From the NCBI GenBank assembly GCA_020632635.1, contig JACKFE010000005.1, forward strand, positions 1 through 64,000: a stretch of DNA of 64,000 nt. Direction: 5' to 3'. The notes under the pieces were generated by a model. It searched no databases. It saw nothing but the letters and a program-made list of their open reading frames with translations, and had not been told where the DNA came from. The stretch is from Nitrospiraceae bacterium. Its GTDB lineage: Bacteria; Nitrospirota; Nitrospiria; Nitrospirales; UBA8639. This document shows, one piece after another, positions 26,283-35,484 of the stretch. The stretch's first letter is position 1. Every line of letters starts with the position of its first letter. The translations under genes and the position numbers were made by a program.

Positions 26283-27194
26283 ATGCCCGTTCTTATGAAA
26301 ATTTTCGAGCCTGGACAACGAATTCATCTTGTGGATAAGAAGGAACGGCATTATGCCCTGACTCTTCGGACTGGGGATACCTTTCAATACAGTGGGGACC
26401 GGATCGCGCATGATGCCATCATTGGTCAACCGGATGGATCTATGGTGACTTTTTCCAGTGGACGGTCCATGTTGGCCCTCTTTCCAACCTTGGGAGAATA
26501 TACCCTGAAGATGCCCAGAGGCGCACAGGTTATTTATCCCAAGGATTTGGCCATGATTACTATGTGGGCTGACATTTATCCTGGGGCTCGTGTGTTTGAA
26601 GCTGGAGTAGGATCTGGATCTCTCACGATGGCGCTCCTTCGTGCGGTGGGAGATCGGGGGTGTGTGGTTAGTTACGAAGTACGTGAAGATTTCGCTGTAA
26701 CGGCGCAGAAAAATATTGAACGGTACATGGGCAAAGTCTCCAATTTTTTCCTTCATATTCGGGACGCCTATGAAGGCATTGAAGGGGAAGGCGTTGATTC
26801 TGACAGAATGTTTGATCGCTTGGTATTGGATCTTCCTGAGCCCTGGCGGGTCGTGCCTCATGCGGCTCTGGTTTTACGGACAGGGGGGATCTATTTAAGT
26901 TATGTGCCGACCGTGCCACAAGTGATGCAGACCGTTCAGGCCTTGGAACAGAGCCGAGTCTTTGTGTTAATCGAAACCTTTGAGACCTTATTGCGAACTT
27001 GGAATATCAAAGGGCGCAGTGTAAGACCAGATCATCGAATGGTGGCTCATTCTGGTTTTATCACGGTGGCACGAAAAGTTGATAGACAGATGTTCAAGGA
27101 TGAACCAGAGACCTCCCCTGATCTTGTGGCTGTTCAGGGATTCAATGATTTCATGGAGGAAAGTGATGCAATAGACGAACTTGATCGTTCCTGA
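26283..27194 (+). CDS. trmI: tRNA (adenine-58-N1)-methyltransferase TrmI
   Basis: TrmI uses S-adenosylmethionine to methylate N1 of A58 in the tRNA T-loop. The Rossmann fold has ARVFEAGVGSGSLTMALLRA (motif I). YEVREDFAVTAQKNIERY carries the acidic ribose-binding residue, and RLVLDLPEPWRVVPHA has the DLPEPW catalytic motif characteristic of TrmI/Gcd14. The N-terminal HLVDKKERHYALTLRTGDTF is a typical small beta domain. The first in-frame ATG is 26283 (MPVLMKIFEPGQ); a second at 26295 is as plausible. It precedes a response-regulator pair on the same strand. Confidence 0.9.
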   Translation: MPVLMKIFEPGQRIHLVDKKERHYALTLRTGDTFQYSGDRIAHDAIIGQPDGSMVTFSSGRSMLALFPTLGEYTLKMPRGAQVIYPKDLAMITMWADIYPGARVFEAGVGSGSLTMALLRAVGDRGCVVSYEVREDFAVTAQKNIERYMGKVSNFFLHIRDAYEGIEGEGVDSDRMFDRLVLDLPEPWRVVPHAALVLRTGGIYLSYVPTVPQVMQTVQALEQSRVFVLIETFETLLRTWNIKGRSVRPDHRMVAHSGFITVARKVDRQMFKDEPETSPDLVAVQGFNDFMEESDAIDELDRS

Positions 27195-27224
27195 ACATCC
27201 GAGGACAACAGCCGGAGGATTATT

Positions 27225-27599
27225 GTGGCCCCTAAGGTGAAAACGATTCTCATCGCGGATGATGAGGACGATCTTCGGTTGTTGGTCCAAGTCACCCTGG
27301 AAAGTCCTGCCTATGAAATTGTTACCGCTGTTGATGGTCCTTCTACCCTACGCGCAGTCCAGGAAAAACTTCCTGATCTATTAATCTTGGACTGGATGAT
27401 GCCTGGCTTAGATGGATGCCAGGTGGTGGATCGGCTTCGGCAGAATCCCGAGACCATTGCTCTTCCAATCGTTATGTTAACAGCCAAAGATGAAAGTGAA
27501 TCCAGAGTTCTAATTCAAGGGTTTGGGCTGGCTGGCTTTTTGGTAAAACCGTTTAGTCCTCTCGAATTGATTCAAAAAGTTCGTGAGATACTTCTGTGA
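27225..27599 (+). CDS. Single-domain response regulator
   Basis: The 124-residue receiver domain has the acidic pocket DDEDD, phospho-acceptor Asp56 in LLILDWMMPGLDG, and Lys108 in FLVKPFSP, so all canonical residues are intact. A GGAGGA ribosome binding site precedes the GTG start. Its last codon overlaps the start of the HD-GYP gene by four bases (GTGA), so the two are translationally coupled. The receiver and the HD-GYP output are thus separate polypeptides of one operon, and the receiver may regulate the phosphodiesterase in trans. Confidence 0.88.
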   Translation: MAPKVKTILIADDEDDLRLLVQVTLESPAYEIVTAVDGPSTLRAVQEKLPDLLILDWMMPGLDGCQVVDRLRQNPETIALPIVMLTAKDESESRVLIQGFGLAGFLVKPFSPLELIQKVREILL

Positions 27600-28495
27600 G
27601 TACTGATCCTTTCCCTAACCTCCAATCTTATTGCCGACTTGATTCTCTGCCCGATGTTGATTCTAAGGGGGCCATTAAGTCTGATATTTCAGGGGCTCAT
27701 TCCCGGCAATTAGAATCGACCAGGGGGCAATTATTGGCCTTTGCGAAGGATTTTAAGGAAATGCTTCGCATGAAAGATGAGCAGGCCGATAAATTAAAAA
27801 AAGCCCATGCCCAATTGTTGACCTATGCAAAAGATCTGAAAGTGGCTTTAGAAGCGGAGCAGCGGAAAAATCTTGAGTTAGAAAAATCCTACACAGATAC
27901 CATTCTTCGACTAGCTCAGGCATCCCGATATAAGGATGAAGAAACTGGAGCCCATATCGACCGACTCAGTCATTATTCCAGAGCCCTGGCCTTATATATT
28001 GGTTGGGAACCTTCTCAAGCTCAAGGGTTGTTTGTGGCTGCTCCCATGCATGATGTGGGGAAAATCGGAGTTCCTGATTCGGTATTGGGTAAGCAAGGCC
28101 CTTTAACAGAGGAAGAGTGGGAAACCATTCGGCAACATCCTCAGTTGGGAGCTAATTTGTTGGAGGGGTCGCATTCTCCCTTATTGGAAATGGCTAGAGA
28201 AGTAGCGCTTACCCATCATGAACGATGGGATGGTAGCGGGTATCCCCATGGGTTAAAGGGGAAAAAGATTCCACTGACAGGTCGAATTGTGATGCTGTGT
28301 GATTTATATGATGCGTTACGGAGTCAACGGCCTTATAAGCCCTCCTATACTCATCAAAAAACCTGTGACATTATGCTTAATGGCAATGAGCGTACCAAAC
28401 CCTCTCATTTCGATCCTAGATTACTTGAGGCCTTTAGAGAAATGCATCTGTGTTTTGATGAGATCTATGTTACGGTCCAGGATCCGCAAAGCTGA
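27596..28495 (+). CDS. HD-GYP cyclic-di-GMP phosphodiesterase
   Basis: The C-terminal part (about residues 100-290) is an HD-GYP domain with PMHDVGKIGVPD near residue 150 and HHERWDGSGYPHGLKG near 209-224. This keeps the HD metal pair and the GYP motif. HD-GYP enzymes hydrolyse cyclic di-GMP. The first 95 residues form a Lys/Glu-rich coiled coil without a recognised sensor domain. It overlaps the response regulator before it, and the diguanylate cyclase at 14244 could supply the opposing activity. Confidence 0.9.
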   Translation: MSTDPFPNLQSYCRLDSLPDVDSKGAIKSDISGAHSRQLESTRGQLLAFAKDFKEMLRMKDEQADKLKKAHAQLLTYAKDLKVALEAEQRKNLELEKSYTDTILRLAQASRYKDEETGAHIDRLSHYSRALALYIGWEPSQAQGLFVAAPMHDVGKIGVPDSVLGKQGPLTEEEWETIRQHPQLGANLLEGSHSPLLEMAREVALTHHERWDGSGYPHGLKGKKIPLTGRIVMLCDLYDALRSQRPYKPSYTHQKTCDIMLNGNERTKPSHFDPRLLEAFREMHLCFDEIYVTVQDPQS

Positions 28496-28522
28496 ATTTC
28501 AGGTATAGGGATTTCTCGTGAA

Positions 28523-28945
28523 TTATTGGGGGCGCTGGATCGTATAGCCGGCGTCTTCCCAGGCATTCATGCTGCCTGCCACGTTATACACGTGTTGATA
28601 ACCCAACTTCATCAACGTTTCAGCGGCAATATTACTTCGGTGACCAGATTGACAATACACTACAATGTGATCATCCGATTTGGCGTGAATGTCTCTGTGC
28701 CGATTTTGAATATCTCGGAAATCAATATTGAAGTCGGTTCCGGGGATATAGCCGCTTTCGTGTTCTTCTGACGATCGTACATCAATGAGGATAAATCCCT
28801 TTTGAGCAGGTTGTATGGCTTTGTCCAAGCCTGCTTTTAACTGTTGAACGGTTATGAGATAGGGGTCTGTGGCCGCGAATATGGAAGAATTCACGCTCAT
28901 GGATAAAAGAAAAATGAACACAACAAATAAGGTACGTATCATCAT
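28523..28945 (-). CDS. Periplasmic rhodanese-like protein
   Basis: The N terminus is a signal peptide (MIRTLFVVFIFLLSMSVNSS), so this is an exported single rhodanese domain. The active-site cysteine is Cys98 in VVYCQSGHRS, and IDVRSSEEHESGYIPG and GYQHVYNVAGSMNAWEDAGY are typical family strands. Rhodaneses transfer sulfane sulfur; the CQSGHRS loop differs from thiosulfate enzymes, so the donor is unknown. AGAGGT lies before the double ATG. It converges on the HD-GYP gene. Confidence 0.85.
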   Translation of the reverse strand: MMIRTLFVVFIFLLSMSVNSSIFAATDPYLITVQQLKAGLDKAIQPAQKGFILIDVRSSEEHESGYIPGTDFNIDFRDIQNRHRDIHAKSDDHIVVYCQSGHRSNIAAETLMKLGYQHVYNVAGSMNAWEDAGYTIQRPQ

Positions 28946-29149
28946 AAGACCTCTGGAGTTTCGATAAACGAGGGATAAGGAGATTGAGAGATCGACAAAT
29001 TATTCCAAATAGCCAACAGTTTTTTCCTTCATTTGGATGCATTCGCTCAAATCTTAGGGCGTTACTTGAAGGATGGTCAAGAAATCTTAATCGAGATCAT
29101 GATGGGACAAAGATCACCTCGGTCAAATATCCAGGAGGTGAGGAATTGT

Positions 29150-29725
29150 TTAATCTCCTGATTTTCCCAAAGTAAGGTCTTGAAGGGTGAGTAGTGGAAG
29201 CAATTGAATACCCTGAGGCGAGAGAGCCGATTTGCCTTGATCGTCCGATCGGTCCACCACGACCAAACTATGTGTGACTATTAGCTGTTGTTGCCTGGCT
29301 GCCTCCGTAGCTTTCAAAATGGAGCCTCCAGTTGTGAGGACGTCATCGACAACTAAGGCATGTTCTCCTGGGTTCAGATGGCCTTCAATCAGTTTTCCAA
29401 GCCCATGCCCCTTCGGTTGCTTTCGAACTACGAAGGTTTTCCATTCTCGTTGAGGATTGGCCATATAGCCATAATCCGAAATACAGGTGGCCAATGGAAT
29501 GGCTCCAATTTCCAGCCCTCCAATGAGAGCAATGTCATAATCCTTCAATTTGTTAAAGGCCAATTGTGCAACTAGATAGCGTGGTCGGGGATGCGCCAAG
29601 ATGATTCGGCAATCTATATAATAGGGACTGATGATACCGGAAGCTAGTCGGAATCCTTCATTGGGATTATATTGAAAGGCTCCGAGTTGATGGAAAGTCT
29701 GGATGAGCTCGTCCTTGGGTGTCAT
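29150..29725 (-). CDS. pyrE: Orotate phosphoribosyltransferase PyrE
   Basis: PyrE joins orotate to PRPP to give OMP in pyrimidine synthesis. The PRPP loop is ALVVDDVLTTGGSILKA. FRLASGIISPYYIDCR is the orotate and catalytic region, and FVVRKQPKGHGLGKLIEG contains the flexible catalytic lysine loop. At 191 residues it is normal length. GAGAG lies just before the ATG. It is transcribed alone, without pyrF or other pyr genes. Confidence 0.92.
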   Translation of the reverse strand: MTPKDELIQTFHQLGAFQYNPNEGFRLASGIISPYYIDCRIILAHPRPRYLVAQLAFNKLKDYDIALIGGLEIGAIPLATCISDYGYMANPQREWKTFVVRKQPKGHGLGKLIEGHLNPGEHALVVDDVLTTGGSILKATEAARQQQLIVTHSLVVVDRSDDQGKSALSPQGIQLLPLLTLQDLTLGKSGD

Positions 29726-29876
29726 ATGAATCTCTCATGCCTGAAGGCTGCAAGAAAAAGGGAGATCTTTCTACCATTCTCCTTAGAGAAACTGCAACCA
29801 AAGAAGAGAAAGGTTGTGCACTGGATGATAGAATTTGGTAAAAAGGGAGTCTGTATCATAGAAGGAATCAATCTGA

Positions 29877-30728
29877 ATGTTCAAATTAAAAAAGCGTCAA
29901 GTCAAAAAAGAAAAGCCTCCAGTTCTATATAACGTGTTGGAGAATTATACGGATCACGATCCTCCCGGGAACGTAATGGTGTGCGCCATGACTGAAGCGG
30001 AAAACCTTTCCCTGCATGCTCAGGTGTTATCCGAAAGCTATGATATCCCACTAGAATCTCTGGAGTCTTTGCTCACAGAGGGAGGGGTCTATATATTTCC
30101 TCAGGAAGGATTGCTGGTAACAAAGGGGGCTTTTGTCTGCAAAGTCGATCCTCATGGTAAGGATCCTAAGCAAACGTGGGTACTAGACGTAGAGCAATTT
30201 GCATCGGCTGAGCAAGTGCGATCTGGTTATGGAATATCACTAGAAGAAGCTGTGGAGCGAGTGTTTTACCGAGGACTTCCTCAGGAATTGCAGGACCGTC
30301 TGAAAAAGCCTAACTTAGGATTAGACTATTCGAAAATCGAATCCTCTGTTGCGTCTGCAGGGGATATTCAATATATCGACTTCCGCAAAGATTGGTCTCC
30401 ACATTTTAAGCGGAAATGCGTAATGCCTGATGGGCAATTGATTGAAACTAGTGGTCTCGATGATTTCGCCGAATTGCATAATATCACTGTAGCTGAAGCA
30501 AGAAATTTATTGGATCACGGAGGAACATTGGAATTGAAAGATCGCGGAGTGTTGGCCTGCCAGATTATCAATGGGCAGCCATCGGTGGCGCGCTTTAATG
30601 CCAGGCAATTCACCAAAGCTAAAGGGCTGCAACGCGAAAAAAATTTACATTTGTTGGACGCCTTGAGCGAGGTGGCCTATAAAGACCCTGTTTTGATGCG
30701 AACTCTTCGCCGAGCGGAGTCTTCATGA
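29877..30728 (+). CDS. Orphan protein with an internal duplication
   Basis: A 283-residue cytosolic protein of no family I recognise. It contains two copies of one module. Copy 1 (about residues 52-112) has YDIPLESLESLLTEGG, then EGLLVTKGAFVCKV and VLDVEQFASAE. Copy 2 (about 199-250) has HNITVAEARNLLDHGG, then RGVLACQIINGQP and RFNARQFTKAKG. Spacing and hydrophobic pattern match throughout, suggesting tandem duplication of a small alpha/beta domain that starts with a helix-turn and ends in a beta hairpin. The N terminus is Lys-rich. AGAAGGA precedes ATG 29877. It stands between pyrE (divergent) and a lipoprotein gene. Confidence 0.6.
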   Translation: MFKLKKRQVKKEKPPVLYNVLENYTDHDPPGNVMVCAMTEAENLSLHAQVLSESYDIPLESLESLLTEGGVYIFPQEGLLVTKGAFVCKVDPHGKDPKQTWVLDVEQFASAEQVRSGYGISLEEAVERVFYRGLPQELQDRLKKPNLGLDYSKIESSVASAGDIQYIDFRKDWSPHFKRKCVMPDGQLIETSGLDDFAELHNITVAEARNLLDHGGTLELKDRGVLACQIINGQPSVARFNARQFTKAKGLQREKNLHLLDALSEVAYKDPVLMRTLRRAESS

Positions 30729-30750
30729 TCCTTAGCCTGCACCCAATGAT

Positions 30751-31182
30751 TTATTCCCAACCGATTGCTTCATATCCCCGATCGTGAAGGCAACGGTTGA
30801 CGAAAGTTTTATGAGTCGGCGAAGGTTCCGAAGCCCGGAATAACCCTCGAATAAAACCTACTGTAGCTCCCATGGCGGCACCTACAGCCGCCCCAATTCC
30901 CGCGCCTCCTCTAATGGCTCCCCCAACAGCTCCTGTGGCTCCTCCTACGCCGGCGCCAATGACGGTATTTTCTGCAACCGTGCCAGTTGTGTTGGATGCC
31001 ACGTAATTGTCTGCGAGTGTCTGACATTCCTTAATGTCCAGATTGGCTTGCTCTGATCCCACTTGGTTCAGATGTTCATTGGGATATAGAACTGGTTTGG
31101 TCCCGGAACAGCCGTTGCCTACTAAGAAAAAAATGAGAAGGCACATCTTGGAGTGTAAGGGAAGCCAAGAGAAGTTGGACAT
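30751..31182 (-). CDS. Glycine-zipper lipoprotein
   Basis: The protein opens with a signal peptide ending in FFLVGNGC, with a probable lipidated cysteine. The centre (about residues 75-112) is a glycine zipper with GAGVGGATGAVGGAIRGGAG and following GxxxG repeats, a helical membrane-associating motif. The tail has NRCLHDRGYEAIGW, a pattern seen at the end of many small glycine-zipper lipoproteins, where the Cys may pair with an upstream Cys in KECQTLAD. AGGAGA supports ATG 31182. It lies just downstream of the SDR gene on the same strand. Its exact role in the envelope is unknown. Confidence 0.75.
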   Translation of the reverse strand: MSNFSWLPLHSKMCLLIFFLVGNGCSGTKPVLYPNEHLNQVGSEQANLDIKECQTLADNYVASNTTGTVAENTVIGAGVGGATGAVGGAIRGGAGIGAAVGAAMGATVGFIRGLFRASEPSPTHKTFVNRCLHDRGYEAIGWE

Positions 31183-31193
31183 GTTGTCTCCTG

Positions 31194-31994
31194 TTAGATC
31201 GGGGAAGGGGGATGGGAATATGAAGAAGGAGGTTTCACAACGCGAGCTGCCAGAGGAAGAAGAAGTTTTTTGGTAGAAAGTCGAGATATCCAGTAAGCCA
31301 GTCGACCTTGCCATCCGATCGTGACCAATGTTCGTCTGGATGATAAAGCATTCAGGGAAACCCTGGCCACTTGCTCTGGAGATTGCGGCCAAAATGTATG
31401 GCGGGGATAGTGCCCCGCAGTATGATGGAAATCAGTATCCGTGAATCCTGGACAACACACTTGCAGAGTTACCCCTGTTCCTCGCAGCTCATGGGCCACC
31501 GCCTCCGAAAATGCATTGAGATAGGCTTTTGTGGCGGCATATTCGGCCATATAAGGAATGGGAATGAATCCAGCAACCGATGAGACAATGATAATTGCTC
31601 CTGTCCCTTGAGCGACAAGGTCAGGAAGAAAGAGTCGAGTGGCCTCTGTAATCTGTAGAACATGTAATTGCACCATTTGCAGTAATTTATTCATGGGCAT
31701 AGTGACAAAGTTCCCATATAGGCCAAATCCTGCATTCTGTATAACGAGGTCAACCGGCCGATTGAACGATGTGGCCCACTCATAGAGCATCTTGGCTGCG
31801 TGAGGATTGGCGAGATCGAGATTCTGTCTCTCAATCGTGATGTTTGTATTGTGCTTTTGAAGTGCCGCAGCAAGCTGGTTGAGGCGATTAGTGTCTCTGG
31901 CTACTAGTAAAAGATCATAGCCTCGCATGGCTAATTCTCGAGCATACGCTGCTCCAATTCCTCGAGAGGCTCCCGTAATTATGGCCAAGGGCAC
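31194..31994 (-). CDS. Short-chain dehydrogenase/reductase
   Basis: This is a 266-residue classical SDR with a TGASRGIG dinucleotide-binding loop near residue 7 and NAG at residues 87-89. Catalytic Ser139 lies in IIIVSSVAG, and Tyr152/Lys156 in EYAATKAY. ARDTNRL after strand 2 suggests NADP(H) preference. The closest groups are YdfG/DltE-like oxidoreductases; the substrate is unknown. The start is a GTG preceded by AGGAA. It shares the strand with the glycine-zipper lipoprotein gene 11 bases downstream and is likely cotranscribed. Confidence 0.85.
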   Translation of the reverse strand: MPLAIITGASRGIGAAYARELAMRGYDLLLVARDTNRLNQLAAALQKHNTNITIERQNLDLANPHAAKMLYEWATSFNRPVDLVIQNAGFGLYGNFVTMPMNKLLQMVQLHVLQITEATRLFLPDLVAQGTGAIIIVSSVAGFIPIPYMAEYAATKAYLNAFSEAVAHELRGTGVTLQVCCPGFTDTDFHHTAGHYPRHTFWPQSPEQVARVSLNALSSRRTLVTIGWQGRLAYWISRLSTKKLLLPLAARVVKPPSSYSHPPSPI

Positions 31995-32224
31995 AGCAGG
32001 ATTCCTGAATTCGACCGATGTTGCTTTAAGGATTATACCTGAGAAGGCCGTTTCATTGCATTCTGCTTAAATCCTGTACTCGAATATGATTTTATCAATA
32101 AGTTGATCAACGAAAAGTGATTAAGGAAACAGATAATTTTTCCGATTGAACAGTCTATGCAGTGTCAAAAAATCCAGTGGGGCTTTTTTAACCAGAAAAG
32201 CCGATCATCAGGAATTTCCAACAA

Positions 32225-33121
32225 ATGAGTTCTGAGCAGATTGAGAGTATGGAGGCCAATCAACATACAGATGTGGGAACAGGGGTTCTAGACCCTCCCC
32301 ATCCTCTGACCTCAGCCTCTTCTTCCGAAGTTCCCAAAGCCGTAAGCCTAGAGCGAGTATTGGCTGAAGTGGAGGAGCAAGCTGGAAATTTGGTCAAGAC
32401 GACTAAACAGGTGATGGCCTCTTATAAGAAAATCAAAGAAGCCGCCAAAGTTGGGGATTTAAGTAAACTGAAGAAATTATTGGAAGAGGGCAAACAAGCC
32501 ACCCTCGGATTAGGTTGTGATTTCCTTAAAGCTCAGGAGCATCTGAATTTTGACGAGGCCAGCTTTTTGGCTGGAAAGGCTTTTCGACAAGAGTTGCTGA
32601 CGACGGCCCAGCAGATGGGCGTAAATATCTATGAGCATGATGGGTATCTGTTTTCCTATCCAGTCTTGCTCAAAATTCTTCATAAAGAGTGTGTGGTGTC
32701 GATTGACCGCATGCGAGAAAGTCGCTTGCGGCCTTCCGTTCTTGTGAAGCGATTAAAGGAAGTCCAAAACAAGCCCTTACGGTTTAAACCGCAAACCTTT
32801 CTTGAAATGCTGTATACCGCCTACTCCATTGTGGTGGCAGGACGAGGGAAGCATCTTGTCGGAAAGGGAACTGTCATTCCATTGTTGGAACTGTATCAAT
32901 TGTTAACCCTGTTGCCCTGGCAGGCGAATGAATATACTCGACAGGAGTTTGGCCGTGATGTGTATCTGTTGGATAAGTGTGGGGCCGTTGTGAGTAAGAA
33001 TGGGCACCGAGCAAATTTTCATGCTAGTACAGGAGTTCGGGATGCGAATAAAACGTTGACCGTCATTGCCCAGGGAGGACGGGAGAAAACTTATTATGGG
33101 ATTTCGTTTGTTAAAGCCTGA
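32225..33121 (+). CDS. Coiled-coil protein heading the BrxD-like ATPase pair
   Basis: The 298-residue protein matches no family I recognise. After a Ser/Glu-rich leader, residues about 40-95 form a Lys/Glu-rich coiled coil (EQAGNLVKTTKQVMASYKKI and KLKKLLEEGKQATLGLG). Residues about 100-210 are predicted alpha/beta with a conserved-looking KAFRQELLTTAQQMGVNIYE and HDGYLFSYPVLLKILHKECV. The C terminus is basic (YYGISFVKA). It starts with AGGAA upstream and lies 80 bases before the first of two ATPases on the same strand. It occupies the partner position that the DUF2285-like gene holds in the 0.5-3.9 kb locus, but the two are not similar. Confidence 0.65.
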   Translation: MSSEQIESMEANQHTDVGTGVLDPPHPLTSASSSEVPKAVSLERVLAEVEEQAGNLVKTTKQVMASYKKIKEAAKVGDLSKLKKLLEEGKQATLGLGCDFLKAQEHLNFDEASFLAGKAFRQELLTTAQQMGVNIYEHDGYLFSYPVLLKILHKECVVSIDRMRESRLRPSVLVKRLKEVQNKPLRFKPQTFLEMLYTAYSIVVAGRGKHLVGKGTVIPLLELYQLLTLLPWQANEYTRQEFGRDVYLLDKCGAVVSKNGHRANFHASTGVRDANKTLTVIAQGGREKTYYGISFVKA

Positions 33122-33201
33122 TGGGATGTTCGTTAGCTTAAGTTTTTATTACCGGGGCCGAAAATTCAGTCACGGCTTCATAGGATATTGAGGAACACGT
33201 T

Positions 33202-35484
33202 ATGTCTCCACAAGAATGGTTGAAAGTGCTGAGAGTCGGGTATCTGCAAGGCTTTATCCGACAGGGCGGGTCTTCGGTTAAATTTGGAGTGGTTGAGAAC
33301 CCACAAGATCTGAACACGGTGGTTCAAGGGGTAGCGGATATTGCACAGACAGAAGGATATCTCACCGTTCAAGTGGAGGCACGACGGACCAAGGTACAAC
33401 TGATTGAACTGTTGTTTCATGAACTAGCCCGCCAAATTGATTGGGACCGGTTAGCATATGATTTACTGAAAAAATTATTCCAGGATAATGGGCGTCGAAT
33501 TCCCGACCAGATGGATGAGTTTCACTGGTCAGCCTTAGCCACCATGAATGGTCTTGATGAGGCGAGTATGCAGCGGGATGTTAATTCCTGGCTGGAAACC
33601 GCTTTGTATCAGGATTTTGAGATGAGCCGAGAATTTCGGTTGGCCATGATCCAATTGTGTTTAGCGCAACTAGATGTCCCGCGTGGCCAGTCTCCGATAG
33701 CGGCAGCGATAAAATCGTGGCTACGAGGTGATCTGAAGCAAGTGACCCCTCTGAAGAAAATGCTGATTTTTCAGAAAGTCTGTCGAAATAATGCTCGAGA
33801 TTTAATTGGGTCTTTGGCCCATTTTATTCGATTAGTAGGAAGGCCAGGTCTGGTCATGAGTATTGATATTTCGGCCTTCTTGGCTAGTAATGGGAGAGGG
33901 AAAGAGGCCGATGGTATTGTCTACACGGCTTCGTCAGTGATGGATGGGTATGAAATGCTGCGCCAATTTATTGATGGCTGTGATGAAATCCCAAGTTTTC
34001 TGCTTGTGGTGCTCACCCCTTCGAGCTTTATTACCAACCAAAAATTGGGATTGAATCGGTATGAGGCCTTAAAACTTCGTATTTGGGACGATGTGCGGGA
34101 CAAAACTCGACAAAATCCGTTCGCTCCCCTGGTCCGGTTGTCGGGGCAGGAGGAACAGATTAATGAGAGCCGGCTCGGGACGCGAGTCGGAAATCGAAAA
34201 GATGAGGTGCAGCATCAACGAGTAATCGAGGCTCTACGGGCAGGTGTACCGAGTCCCGGTGCGGTCAGAGCCTTGGGGTGTTCGCAACCAACGGTGAAAT
34301 CCAAGTTCCAGGAAATGTTGCAAGATGCTCAAGCCAGTATTCATAAAGGGTGGACAACCAAAGGCATTTTGGTCGAGGGGGGATTTGGGACGGGAAAATC
34401 TCATTTGTTGGAATCCCTTCGACATATGGCATTGGAAGCCAAGTTTGTTTGTAGCAAAGTCGTGATTAGTAAGGAGACTCCTCTTTACAGTCCTATCCTG
34501 ATGTATCGGGCTGCGATTGAATCGGCCGATATCCCCAATCGCCGTGGAGATGCCCTGTCCGAGATTGCAGGTGATTTGAATTTTAAAAGTCCGCAGTATG
34601 GCGAGTTTTATGAGTGGGTGCATCGACAAGGTGGAGAAATTGATGGGCGATTTGCCGCTACATTATTTCTCTACGAACGGATGGTGAACGATCCCGAGCT
34701 TAGTCATCGCATGATCAGATTCTGGGCAGGTGATCCGCTGTCGGATGCGGAAATCAAACGATACTTGAAAGCCTGTGATTCTAGTGTGTCTTACCGGTTT
34801 GAGCGAATGTCACCTATGGAAATGGCTTTGCAACGGGCTAAATTCGTTTCACGGCTGATGATGGCTGCAGGGTATTCCGGTTGGATCCTCCTCATTGATG
34901 AAGCGGAAATTATCGGGCGTTATTCGTTTAAACAGCGTGCTCAAGCTTATGCGGAACTGGCACGCTGGCTTGGTCGATTGGAAGCTTCCAGTTTCGCAGA
35001 TTTGGGATATAAGTCCGGACTAGCTGCGGTGATAGCGCTGACGGATGATTTCCAAAGTGCCATTTTGGACGAAAAAGGTGATCGGGATAAGGTGCCGGAA
35101 AAACTTCGGGAGACCGGATCCGAGACGGATTTGGTGCTAGCCCGGCAGGCTGAGCAGGGTATGCGATTAATCGAATGTGAACGAGTTCCGTTGGCCGGAC
35201 CCTATGATCAATTAGTAGAGGAAATTTATCACAAAATTCGGGGAATTCATGGGGCGGCGTATGGATGGGAACCGCCCCAAGTACCGACAATTGAGCGACT
35301 GTCAAGTACGCGCATGCGGGAATATGTCAAGGGATGGATTACTGAATGGGACCTTAAGCGATTGGATCCTACCCGGCAAGTCGATCTTGAATTGACGGAG
35401 ATCAGGCAAGATTATTCGGAGGATACGGAATTGGAACATACTCGGGAGGAAGGTCTTCAGCCAGCATTAGCGGAATCACCCTAA
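33202..35484 (+). CDS. BrxD-like (DUF2791) P-loop ATPase, copy 2
   Basis: This 760-residue paralogue of the ATPase at 1332 has Walker A GGFGTGKSH near residues 393-401 and Walker B ILLIDEAEIIGRYS near 562-575. KVVISKETPLYSPILMYRAA follows the P-loop, and HQRVIEALRAGVPSPGAVRA precedes it. Those are BrxC/BrxD (DUF2791) signatures. The N-terminal 300 residues (WLKVLRVGYLQGFIRQGGSS and GLVMSIDISAFLASNG) look like a degenerate NTPase half. It lacks the long Ser-rich leader of copy 1. Its stop lies 115 bases before copy 3. BrxD is an ATPase of unknown precise role in phage exclusion; the role here is not known. Confidence 0.82.
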   Translation: MSPQEWLKVLRVGYLQGFIRQGGSSVKFGVVENPQDLNTVVQGVADIAQTEGYLTVQVEARRTKVQLIELLFHELARQIDWDRLAYDLLKKLFQDNGRRIPDQMDEFHWSALATMNGLDEASMQRDVNSWLETALYQDFEMSREFRLAMIQLCLAQLDVPRGQSPIAAAIKSWLRGDLKQVTPLKKMLIFQKVCRNNARDLIGSLAHFIRLVGRPGLVMSIDISAFLASNGRGKEADGIVYTASSVMDGYEMLRQFIDGCDEIPSFLLVVLTPSSFITNQKLGLNRYEALKLRIWDDVRDKTRQNPFAPLVRLSGQEEQINESRLGTRVGNRKDEVQHQRVIEALRAGVPSPGAVRALGCSQPTVKSKFQEMLQDAQASIHKGWTTKGILVEGGFGTGKSHLLESLRHMALEAKFVCSKVVISKETPLYSPILMYRAAIESADIPNRRGDALSEIAGDLNFKSPQYGEFYEWVHRQGGEIDGRFAATLFLYERMVNDPELSHRMIRFWAGDPLSDAEIKRYLKACDSSVSYRFERMSPMEMALQRAKFVSRLMMAAGYSGWILLIDEAEIIGRYSFKQRAQAYAELARWLGRLEASSFADLGYKSGLAAVIALTDDFQSAILDEKGDRDKVPEKLRETGSETDLVLARQAEQGMRLIECERVPLAGPYDQLVEEIYHKIRGIHGAAYGWEPPQVPTIERLSSTRMREYVKGWITEWDLKRLDPTRQVDLELTEIRQDYSEDTELEHTREEGLQPALAESP

